Part shown: one piece after another, positions 55,860 to 64,000 of the stretch
Layout: every line of letters begins with the position of its first letter
Position numbering within the stretch: the stretch's first letter is position 1
Assembly: GCA_016802295.1 (NCBI GenBank)
Contig: JAESIW010000090.1
Coordinates: forward strand, 401,469-465,468
Direction of reading: 5' to 3'
DNA: 64,000 nt
DNA from: Brachionus rotundiformis
Taxonomy: Eukaryota; Rotifera; Eurotatoria; Ploima; Brachionidae
Made by a program: the position numbers and the translations under genes
Notes under the pieces: generated by a model
Told to the model about the DNA's origin: nothing
The model's input: the letters and a program-made list of their open reading frames with translations, nothing else
Databases searched by the model: none

Positions 55860-56605
55860 CTAATTGATGTGATATTTTTGAGCTGGTTTGCCAAAGCCCA
55901 AAGTTCTTTTTATTTTGCTGAATGTTCTTGGAACAAGTTTGTGCTGACGAGCGCCCGGTGTTAGGGTCATGAGCATAGCTTGTGAATTTTAAGATTAATT
56001 ATCTTTTTTTTTTTAAATTATTTCCAAAGCCAAACCTGCCAAAAATGTCAATAGCAAATTGTCAACCATTTGACCAACATAGGCACAGAACACAAAGAAA
56101 AAAAACACAATTAAAAAATACTTTTGGAAAAAAATTTAAATTATAACACTTTCATTTGAATAAATTTTACCAATGGTTGTCTTTCTCTTCGAGTATTCTC
56201 CAGCTTAGCCTTAAAGTTTACAGCATGAGCCTGAAAATTGGATAGCCTCTCACATATGCGCGTGTATTTGGCTTCTGATTGTGCAGTCCTTGATTACAAA
56301 CATTTAGAAAAAAGATTTTTTTGCCAAATAAGCTACCATTCTGTCGATTTGACAAAGTGGGAGACTAGGAAGGGGATGGCTGTTTCTATGAGCAGGCATA
56401 GAATGCCAATAATGGCGACTATGGTCAGAATAGACGGGTTGTAGAACCAAATGAGACCAAAAACCAACAAGTTGATTGATATTATCAGAAAAGGTGCATA
56501 TTTCTGCTCCCATTCCAGCAGGTTATTGACCGGCAGAAGCAAATGCTTCCAGCTGTCCAGTTTGGCTTTCAGCTCGTGCACTTCCATCGAGTCTTCTGAA
56601 TTCAT
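55860..56605 (-). CDS. ARL6IP1: ADP-ribosylation factor-like 6-interacting protein 1
   Basis: Four small exons in phase: 56605-56337, 56288-56171, 56120-56036 and 55978-55860, giving 196 residues (about 203 in mammals). Two pairs of hydrophobic segments (about 40-60 with 62-82, and 130-147 with 150-160) form the reticulon-type hairpins that shape tubular endoplasmic reticulum. Recognisable family blocks are LKAKLDSWKHLLLPVN ... LEWEQKYAPF, then YNPSILTIV, the AYVGQMVDNLLLTFL block and LTPGARQH near the end, with a basic Lys-rich C-terminus. All introns are about 48-57 bp. In animals the protein promotes ER shaping and binds ARL6. Confidence 0.88.
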
Positions 56606-57561
56606 TTCAGGGATTTTAGCTAATCTAAGTTTATAGATAAGTTTAAGATAGATTGGAACATAAACAAATAATTAAAATAGATTTTTAAGTTAATTTATTC
56701 GAATTTTAGATTTTTTCAAAATAAACTTTCCTAATCTAAATGGTTCAAGATTAGGCCTTTCACGGCTCTTTGGTAAATGGGTCGAAACTTTCCTCCCATC
56801 TTCTAAAAAAACATAAAATTATAGTCTAAATTTTAGAATAATTTCAGCTGCTTGGTTGACTAGTTTAAATTATTAACATATGCTGAAAGGTAAAATTCTA
56901 AAAATATCACATTTTTAAATTGACATGTAAAAATATCTATTTCTTTTAATAAAGTTATTTTATCTTTTTTAAATTTAATTGTTTAATGATAAAATATTTT
57001 TGATATTAATCAAGTTTTAGCCTTGTCCTTGATTGCGACCAGTCAATGGTCTAATAAAATGTAGACCTATTTTTCAAAATAAAAATTTTAAATATTTATA
57101 TCAAAAAAGAATAAAAATAGTTATTAATTAATTAATTTCAAAAATAAAAAGGACTCTATTAAAATTTTAAACTAAACGCAAAATATTCTTTACAATTGGT
57201 TTTAAATTTAAAAATTGGTCTAGACCATTAAGTTTCCCATTAGAAGCAATTTGATTCATAGACTTTTGGCTAATCTCAAATGATTAATCAGCTATAATTA
57301 TTTATCATTGTGTATTAAATTAATTAATTTTTTGTCGCTTTCTTTCTCTTTTTTCATAAAGAAATTCCATTTTCTGGTTCACGAGAATACTTTGCCCAAA
57401 ATCTCTATCAATTTAAATTTTTTTTACTTATTCATTAGAAAATTAATCGAAATTTTAAATTAAATGACATGAACAAAAACAGAAGAACTCTAAATGACTA
57501 ATATTAATTGAATTTAAAGGAAAAATGTTTATTTTCCAGACCAGAAAAGCAATTAGAAAAA
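56606..57561. other. AT-rich divergent intergenic region
   Basis: This is the shared 5' flank of ARL6IP1 (-) and the LRR gene (+). No coding frame or recognisable site is visible. It is AT-rich throughout. Confidence 0.35.
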
Positions 57562-59979
57562 ATGATTTTGAAATTTTATTTTTTAATTTTAATTTATCGA
57601 ACTTGTCTAGCATGTCCATTTAATGGATGCAAAGAGTATCCAAATCCAAAAGACCCTCGACCAGTGTGCATATGCGGCGAGGGCGTACTATGGTTCAACT
57701 TTAATGTCAATTATTCGAGCCAAGTAAACAAGATATCGGTGCTGAAAATATTGAATTTTGTCAGAATGCCGCCAAAAGTCTTCACCAGTCTGGAAATAAG
57801 AGAGCTTATTTTGACCAATTCTCCCATTCACACTCTTAGAAATGGAATTTTTCAGAACATTAGAAAATTGTTCATCATTGAGCTGTCAAACATGCCATAT
57901 TTAAAAAAAATTGGTAGAGGCCCTTTATGGATGATGGCTAATCGCTTGTCCGAGCTTAGAATCAAAAATTTGCCATCCTTGAACAAATTCCATTTAAACT
58001 CATTTAAAAATTTGCTGATAGTTGACATATCGTTATCAGTAATGAATTATCTCAGTGTGGCTTCGTGTCCAAATTTAGCCCTCATTCGGGTCCAAACATC
58101 TAGCTTTAAAAACCTTTCAATTACTAATTTGCCAAGTTTGAGCGATTTGTACATTCAAAGCAACAATATTGGCCAGTTACAAGTCAGTGATTTACCAATA
58201 ATCAATTACGCAATGATAGAGTCTAATTATCTAAACATGACACCACATCTGAGTGCCTTGGAGAGTATACAGACTCTAATATTGGACAATAATGCCTTAG
58301 ATGACACAATTGGTGGCTATTTAAGCCAAATGATAAATTTAAAAGACTTGTCTATTAAGAACAATTCTATTAGAAATATAGATTTTTTGAAAAATTTGAC
58401 CAACATTCAAAATTTGGTACTTAGTGATAATTTGGTTGAAAATTTTGATCCAAATTTGGCAAATAATTGGAAATTTTTGGACTTGGAATCAAATTATATC
58501 AATAATGATCTACTATTTGACAATTCTCAACTGCAAATATTAAATTTAAACAACAATCAAATTAAAAATTTAATAATTAAAAATTTGTTCTATTTAAAAA
58601 ATGTAAATTTAGGCTCAAACATGTTTAAAAGTATAGGCATTTTAAATTGCTCCAATCTCAAAGCCATTGAAATAATTAATTCAAATTTGTCTGATCTGTC
58701 AATCGAAAATTTAGACTCGCTGGAGTATTTTGGTATGAGAAATGTATTCTGGAATGCTTTGAAGATTGAAAATCTGCCATCATTGGTAATGTTAAATTTG
58801 CAGGGGCCAAGCTCAATGAACTTTTTGACCAATTTTAGTTCGAGCAGTGTCCAAGGCCTCACTGTCACCAACAGTGAACTAAAAACTTTTCCCAATTTTA
58901 TTTTCAGTATGTTTCCAAGCATCTATGGAATTGATTTTGGTCACAATAAGTTAAATTCTATTACCAATGCAAGTGTTTTTTATGGAAAATTTGTTGAATT
59001 GGCAAATAATCAAATTGGTGAAATTGAAAATTTGGACTTTTTGATTTCGTACAACTTCCATGTTGATCTGTCTTTTAATCGATTGGGAAGTTTAGTGCTA
59101 AAAGGAAATGAAAATTCAGCAATAGAAGAGTTGGTTTTGGCTGGCAATGAAATGGAAGAGTTTGAAATAGCAGAGCATCCCGATTTGGTAGCACTCAATC
59201 TTAGCCATAACCAAATTGTTAGCTTCAAGGCTCAAAATTTATCTAAGCTTAAAATTCTAGATTTGTCTTATAACAAGATAAGTTTGATTAATGTTACAGA
59301 TGAAATTGGCAAAAGTTTAAACTATCTTAACATATCATCAAATGGTTTGTCTTTTTTTAATTTTCAGCAATTTACCACTTTGATTAGTTTGACGGCAAGA
59401 GATAACCAGTTTACTGGAGTTTATTTTGAGTCATTTAGCTTGAAAGAATTGGACTTATCGCACAACCGTGTTGAAGATTTGTCTTTTTTGGCAAATTTTC
59501 CGCTTCTAAACCATCTCAATCTTAGTGGTAATTTAATCAGTCAGATAGAAAAGGATGTATTCGATAAGAACCTGCAGCTAATCAGCATTGATTTGTCAAA
59601 TAACTTTTTAAGAATGGTGCCAAGCTTGGAAAACTTGATTTACATAAGTCATATGAATATGGCTGGTCAAAATGGAAGATTGGACTACGTCAATGGTTAT
59701 GCGTTCTCCAACAAGTTCGGAAACAAATTAACCATCGACCTGAGCCGCAACCAATTGAAGAGCTTGTCTAACAAAGTGTTGTGCAATAAGGACACAAAAA
59801 AAGTCACCATTGCGTCCATCCGAATCGACTGTGGACTCAGGATCAGAAAATGCATTTACCAAAATTTGGAAATGTTTTTGCCTGATGAGTGCCATTTGCA
59901 TAAATATAAAAATTACTGTAATCAAAGATCTAGGTTCATTTTTTATGAGCAAATAAGCCAATCTTGCCCAATTGATTGA
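57562..59979 (+). CDS. Secreted leucine-rich-repeat protein
   Basis: A single exon of 805 residues from the ATG at 57562. Residues 1-18 (ILKFYFLILIYRTCLA) form a signal peptide. Four Cys in CPFNGC ... VCICGEG cap the repeat array. About 30 leucine-rich repeats follow, with the regular LxxLxLxxNxL pattern clearest from residue 230 on (for example LQILNLNNNQIKNL, LKILDLSYNKISLI, LKELDLSHNRVEDL). The array ends with a C-terminal Cys region (VLCN ... RIDCGL ... RKCIYQN ... DECHLH ... NYCNQR ... QSCPID). There is no transmembrane helix, Toll/IL-1 domain or GPI-type tail, so it is probably extracellular, of the chaoptin/slit-like LRR type in general shape. The ligand is unknown. Coding composition is AT-rich and Asn-rich. 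Several N-x-S/T sites fit a secreted glycoprotein. Confidence 0.85.
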   Translation: MILKFYFLILIYRTCLACPFNGCKEYPNPKDPRPVCICGEGVLWFNFNVNYSSQVNKISVLKILNFVRMPPKVFTSLEIRELILTNSPIHTLRNGIFQNIRKLFIIELSNMPYLKKIGRGPLWMMANRLSELRIKNLPSLNKFHLNSFKNLLIVDISLSVMNYLSVASCPNLALIRVQTSSFKNLSITNLPSLSDLYIQSNNIGQLQVSDLPIINYAMIESNYLNMTPHLSALESIQTLILDNNALDDTIGGYLSQMINLKDLSIKNNSIRNIDFLKNLTNIQNLVLSDNLVENFDPNLANNWKFLDLESNYINNDLLFDNSQLQILNLNNNQIKNLIIKNLFYLKNVNLGSNMFKSIGILNCSNLKAIEIINSNLSDLSIENLDSLEYFGMRNVFWNALKIENLPSLVMLNLQGPSSMNFLTNFSSSSVQGLTVTNSELKTFPNFIFSMFPSIYGIDFGHNKLNSITNASVFYGKFVELANNQIGEIENLDFLISYNFHVDLSFNRLGSLVLKGNENSAIEELVLAGNEMEEFEIAEHPDLVALNLSHNQIVSFKAQNLSKLKILDLSYNKISLINVTDEIGKSLNYLNISSNGLSFFNFQQFTTLISLTARDNQFTGVYFESFSLKELDLSHNRVEDLSFLANFPLLNHLNLSGNLISQIEKDVFDKNLQLISIDLSNNFLRMVPSLENLIYISHMNMAGQNGRLDYVNGYAFSNKFGNKLTIDLSRNQLKSLSNKVLCNKDTKKVTIASIRIDCGLRIRKCIYQNLEMFLPDECHLHKYKNYCNQRSRFIFYEQISQSCPID

Positions 59980-60059
59980 TTTTTTATCTATTTATTAACT
60001 TAATTAACTAGTGAAATTAAAAATTGAAATAAATTATTTAAAATTTTACTTTATTAATA

Positions 60060-60260
60060 AATAAATCGTAATAAAAATTATAAAAACTTGTTGTAAAATT
60101 TGGCAACTATGGTACCAACAGATTAAAATAGGCATGTGAGAAACGAGACTAATTTTGTTTACTAAAGTAAATTATTTAAAATTTTATTTAATTAAATAAT
60201 AATTAAATAAATGATTAAAATTGTTGTTTAATTTGGCAAAGATGGTGCCATCAAAAATAT
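60060..60260. repeat. Imperfect direct repeat in the LRR-P450 interval
   Basis: Two copies of a segment of about 80 bp end in ATTTGGCAACTATGGTACCA (60099-60118) and ATTTGGCAAAGATGGTGCCA (60232-60251). Both follow similar AT-rich text (ATAAATCGTAATAAAAATTA and related). This is probably a local duplication in the P450 upstream region. Confidence 0.4.
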
Positions 60261-60456
60261 AAAATTTTCTTTTATTTTTGAAAATTTATTTTTGATTTGA
60301 TTTTTACCACTCTTTTTTGATTAAGTTCAGAGATTTTTGAAGCAAAAATTTGGTCCAATGTGATTAATTTGGGTGCGTTAAAGCTAAACAAGCTCGCAAC
60401 TAATTTTCCATAGAAATTAAAAAAAAAATCTAGCTTATAACAATTAATTATATTTG

Positions 60457-62100
60457 ATGAATTTGATAATTTTAGGTCTATTTTTGATACTAGTATGCTC
60501 ATTTGTAGTGATAAAGTACCATAAGCTGAGACGTGAGCAAAGCTTGATGCCGCCAATGGTGCCAGGCAGGCGTTTCTTTGGCAATTATTATGATCTAGCA
60601 AAGGAGCCGATCCATTTGAGTCTGACAAGATTGGGCCAGGACTACACACATGCGTTCACAATTCAGGTATTTGGTCACGTGATGGTAGTGCTGAACAGTC
60701 GCCAATCAATAACTGAAATGCTGAACTCCAAAACCATCGAGCTTGCCGCTCGGCCCACTTGTTTGCTCATTCAGTTGGCTACCAACAACGCCAAGGACCT
60801 TGTTTTTTCCAGGCCTAACTTGCAATGGCTCCAATTGCGCACTGCTTTCCATAAATTTTTTTCCGACATGAAAAAACTCCACGACCGCAAGGACATAACT
60901 GAGATTGTGTTCAGGGACGAGTGGTGCAACATTTTGCCAAAACTAGAGGCCAACTCAAACAAAAAAAGCCCTTATGAGATAAAAAATTTGATCTATGAAG
61001 CACAGTCCAAAATAATGAGTGTCATTTTGTTTGGTGAAGAGGTGGCCGAGGAGGCTCTTTTAATCGAACAGATCAGAAAGTTGGACACAATGAGCAAAAA
61101 TGTGATTGCCAATTTGTACTATGTGATGATGAATATGAAGCCTTTGGAGAGTATTTTTGACAATTCTGGTCTAAGTTTGCTGTGCCAAGCGCTAAAATTG
61201 CAAAAAAACCTGCTTGGTCAAATTTTGCTCAAAGCAACAAGTCAGACACGCACTTCGTCCTCAAGCGCTGAGTCGGACAACATTTGCCTCAGGTCCTTGG
61301 TAGATTTGATGATATCACTGCTCAATTTAGACAAACCAATGTTTACCCAAGACCAAATTAAAAATGTGCTCACTGAGCTCATTTTTGCCGGCATTGACGG
61401 CATAGTGGTATCTGTCAACGCGTTTATTTTGTACATGTGCTTGCATAAAGATGTACAGCAACGAGTCTTTGAGGAACTAAGCGAGTGTGTGCAAGGTGAC
61501 TTTGTTCAACTATCAGACAAAAAAAGTGTCAACTTGACAAATGCATGCATCCATGAAACTCTAAGGCTTGTGTCACAGATACCATTAGGAATATTTCGCA
61601 AGACTGTTACAAAAAGCAATGTGTGCGGGTACGAGGTACCAGCGGACACGGTGGTCATACCCAATTTGTGGAAGTTACATCATGACGAGAGCGTGTATCA
61701 GGACGCGTTCAAGTTCAATCCGGACAGATTCATGGAAAATGGTGTCTTTAGAGTGGACGAGTGCATGCATTTGTATGCCTTTGGGGCTGGCAAGAGAGCT
61801 TGTCCTGGCAAAAATGTGGCCATTAACCTAATATTCCTGTTTGTGTCCAATTTGGTGAAAAATTTCGAGTTTGAGCTAGTGGACAGTGTGGACGAGGACC
61901 CGCGCTCGTTCATTCTCAGCTCTCAGGTAGAGCCGCCCAATTACCGCGTGAGGTCCGCGTTCCGGTCAACTCAGAGCCAAACTAGCCTGGTCCAAACGAC
62001 TGCCAAAAAGTCAGAGATCAAAACCCTATGCACTGACCGAAGCTCGTTCATCAAGAGCATCCAAGACACCGAACCACATCTCACCGATGACGAATTTTAA
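60457..62100 (+). CDS. Microsomal cytochrome P450, clan 2-like
   Basis: Intronless, 547 residues from the ATG at 60457. An N-terminal membrane anchor (2-22) and a Pro-rich hinge (PPMVPGRRFFGNYY) place it on the ER. The I-helix reads FAGIDGIVVS (about 310-319), ExxR is ETLR, the aromatic/PERF region is FNPDRF, and the heme loop FGAGKRACPG has Cys449. The general shape fits CYP2/17-like enzymes. Two oddities: the oxygen-activating Thr expected after the I-helix Asp is Gly (AGIDG), and the heme Cys is 98 residues from the C-terminus, so there is an extra Ser/Thr-rich tail of about 45 residues after RVRSAFR. The substrate is unknown. AATAAA-like signals follow at about 62136. Confidence 0.92.
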   Translation: MNLIILGLFLILVCSFVVIKYHKLRREQSLMPPMVPGRRFFGNYYDLAKEPIHLSLTRLGQDYTHAFTIQVFGHVMVVLNSRQSITEMLNSKTIELAARPTCLLIQLATNNAKDLVFSRPNLQWLQLRTAFHKFFSDMKKLHDRKDITEIVFRDEWCNILPKLEANSNKKSPYEIKNLIYEAQSKIMSVILFGEEVAEEALLIEQIRKLDTMSKNVIANLYYVMMNMKPLESIFDNSGLSLLCQALKLQKNLLGQILLKATSQTRTSSSSAESDNICLRSLVDLMISLLNLDKPMFTQDQIKNVLTELIFAGIDGIVVSVNAFILYMCLHKDVQQRVFEELSECVQGDFVQLSDKKSVNLTNACIHETLRLVSQIPLGIFRKTVTKSNVCGYEVPADTVVIPNLWKLHHDESVYQDAFKFNPDRFMENGVFRVDECMHLYAFGAGKRACPGKNVAINLIFLFVSNLVKNFEFELVDSVDEDPRSFILSSQVEPPNYRVRSAFRSTQSQTSLVQTTAKKSEIKTLCTDRSSFIKSIQDTEPHLTDDEF

Positions 62101-62448
62101 TTAAATTTCTTAATTTTTTAATCAAAAAAAAAAAAGAATAATAAAATTTTTTTTTAATTTTTATTTAATTACCAAAGCATAAAATTTAATATGTTTTATT
62201 TTCCTCAAGCTAATAGACCCCGAGCTATTTTAAGACTGAGCTTGATTTGACACTTAAAATATCTAATTAGGAAAAAAAATTTCCAAAAATATTTTCTCTA
62301 ATTAAATATCAATGAAATCTAAATTAAGGATACTTTTCCAAATTATGACAATGTGAAGCATTCTATTGCTACCAAATTGTCATTTTTTTTTCTTTTATTA
62401 ATTAAAAATAAAAATTTACTCTAAAACAAGTAAAAAGTGAACATCACC
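62101..62448. other. AT-rich spacer between P450 and PPTC7
   Basis: About 350 bp holding the P450 3' flank and the PPTC7 promoter, with poly-A and poly-T runs. No specific promoter site is recognised. Confidence 0.35.
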
Positions 62449-63555
62449 ATGTCCGGAATGGAGTCTGAGTGTGAAGCAAGGATCAAAGCATTGGCAAATA
62501 GTTACTTGGGCAAGTATGCACCAATGGCCTATTCGTCTCGTGCAAGACAAAATTATTGTCACCATCACCAGACTAGTAGCACAGTGTTTCACCAGTGTAA
62601 CAAGCATGGTGTAGCTCAGAATAACTATTGTGTCCGATTTGCAGTCAATGGTATGTCTAAATTTACCAAAGGCAACCAAATACCACAAGTGAATCGCAGC
62701 ATTCAAGCAGGTAGGCTTTGACATATATTGATACAGAATGATCAATTGCTATTCAGGTGATTTCGGCGATGACTCTGGTATGATAGCTGAGAACTCAAAC
62801 TGTATAGTGATCGGTTTGGCCGATGGTGCCGGCGGCAACCGCAACATTGGCATCGATCCGCAAGTCTTTTCGCGCAGCTTGCTCAGCTATTCGGTCGAGA
62901 TACTCAAAAATGAGGACATCCGACCGAACCAGATGGCCAAATTGGCCTGCAAGTCCATCCATATACTTGAGTCTAAGCGGATTGATGGCAGTGGTACACT
63001 TTGTCTCTTGGCTCTTAACAAAAATACCAATCTAATGCATGCATTGAATATTGGCGATTCTGGATTCAGGCTTGTGAGAAATGGCTCTATTGTTCACAAG
63101 TCCGAGGCCACCATGGCAGGAAGTAGTCCCAAGCAGCTCTATGTCAGCGATTCGTCCAGCTACAGCGGGATTAGCTTTGTCACCGAGGAGTAAATTGCTT
63201 CCAATATTTAGTCCTCTGGGACTTATGTTTATTTTTTATTAGGGAAATTTTACAAGATTCAGATCAGAAAGAGTTCCAGGTTCAAAAAAATGATATAATT
63301 ATCTTGTCTTCTGATGGCTTGTATGATGTGGTATCTGATAGTGTAATTGAGAGTATTGTCAATAGCTTTGACGAGAGAGACTTGCAAGGCATGGCAGATG
63401 AACTATTGTCCAAAGCGATGAAATGTAAATTTTAGACCAAGATTTTTGGTAAATTTAACAATTTTTTATCTTTTTTTTTTGAAGCCTATGTTCACACACA
63501 AAGAGATGATATACTGATAATTGTTTGTAGGATTGAGCCTAAGCAGTTACTTTAG
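62449..63555 (+). CDS. PPTC7: PPTC7-like PP2C-family protein phosphatase
   Basis: Four exons in phase: 62449-62710, 62757-63189, 63243-63424 and 63485-63555, giving 315 residues (about 304 in human). The PP2C/SpoIIE fold motifs are GDFGDDSGMIAE, then GLADGAGGNRNIGIDP with the metal-binding Asp, GSGTLCLLAL, LNIGDSGFRLVRNG, IILSSDGLYDVVSD and QRDDILIIV. The arrangement with a VADGVGGW-like motif and GDSGF is that of the PPTC7/Azr1 branch, a mitochondrial phosphatase acting on COQ7 and import or mitophagy factors. The N-terminus is not a classic presequence: it is Ser/Cys/His-rich with several Arg/Lys. Introns are 46, 53 and 60 bp. Confidence 0.88.
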
Positions 63556-64000
63556 GTTTTTTGTTGCCAGATTTATTCAAATAATTTATTTTAAAAATAT
63601 TTATTAAAAAAAAATTAATTAAAAAAAAAAAAAGAAAATTATTTATATTTAGATCCTAATAACAGTTTAGAATATAAATTTAATAAATAATTTCGATTAA
63701 TTATATTTTTTATACTGAAAATATTATCTAAATGATTATCAAATTGGGACATTAAACTTGATCTGTTAGATCCTAGTGGTACGCAGCTTATAACCAAAAT
63801 AATTTAATAATTAATAGTCACTTCTCAAGCAAATAATAAAGAAAATATAACAAAAATAATGGTCCATCCAGCTATCTACTTGAGAATGTCTTGGTTGAGA
63901 ACAGCTTAATTTTAGAATTCTTTCAATGGAAAAATTGAATGGTAAACAACAGTGGACAACTAATCAGTTTTTATTTTCAAATTAAAATGGCATTCCAAAA
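63556..64000. other. AT-rich 3' flank at the right edge
   Basis: The sequence contains AATAAA sites and A-runs (63605-63640). No coding frame reaches the window edge on either strand with any recognisable content. Confidence 0.35.

Noticed and set aside
1..64000. CRISPR arrays, bacterial operons, phage or viral genes
   Set aside because: None seen. The introns, gene families and transposons are all those of an animal nuclear genome.

Overview
The window is AT-rich animal nuclear DNA carrying one assembly gap (984 N at 38809-38*** to 39792, i.e. 38809-39792). The genes have canonical GT-AG introns, many only 50-75 bp long, and use the standard code. A motile-cilium gene (CFAP299), RING-CH ligases, a Regnase-type RNase, an AAK1/BIKE-type kinase, a tetraspanin, ARL6IP1 and PPTC7 make it a bilaterian-grade metazoan. 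The low GC, compact genes, decayed LINE copies and many small DNA-transposon derivatives fit a small spiralian, for example a monogonont rotifer. That placement is an inference and is not proved by the sequence.

Layout, left to right: the 5' part of a single-pass membrane protein gene (minus strand, running off the left edge); LINE debris; a peptide-receptor-like GPCR (+); a secreted ADAMTS-Cys-rich/ShK/EGF protein (-); a MARCHF2/3-like ligase (-) head-to-head with CFAP299 (+), which is tail-to-tail with a MARCHF1/8-like ligase (-); about 4 kb of AT-rich DNA with a LINE remnant; the midasin gene MDN1 (+, six exons over 20.4 kb, 4865 residues), whose large introns hold at least three DNA-transposon derivatives and several LINE pieces; an unrecognised decayed coding segment; LINE debris, the gap and a Mutator-like transposase remnant; a ZC3H12/Regnase gene (-); a tetraspanin (-); about 4 kb of gene-poor DNA; an AAK1/BIKE kinase gene (-, six exons); a decayed coding remnant; ARL6IP1 (-, four exons); a secreted LRR protein (+); a microsomal cytochrome P450 (+); and PPTC7 (+, four exons).

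I see no operon-like or single-pathway clustering. The most informative regulatory signal is a perfect RFX X-box (GTTGCCATGGCAAC) just upstream of the ciliary gene CFAP299. A second perfect X-box and a one-mismatch copy lie upstream of the Regnase gene. Exon boundaries were worked out by hand from splice sites, reading-frame phase and family knowledge. No alignment or database search was run.
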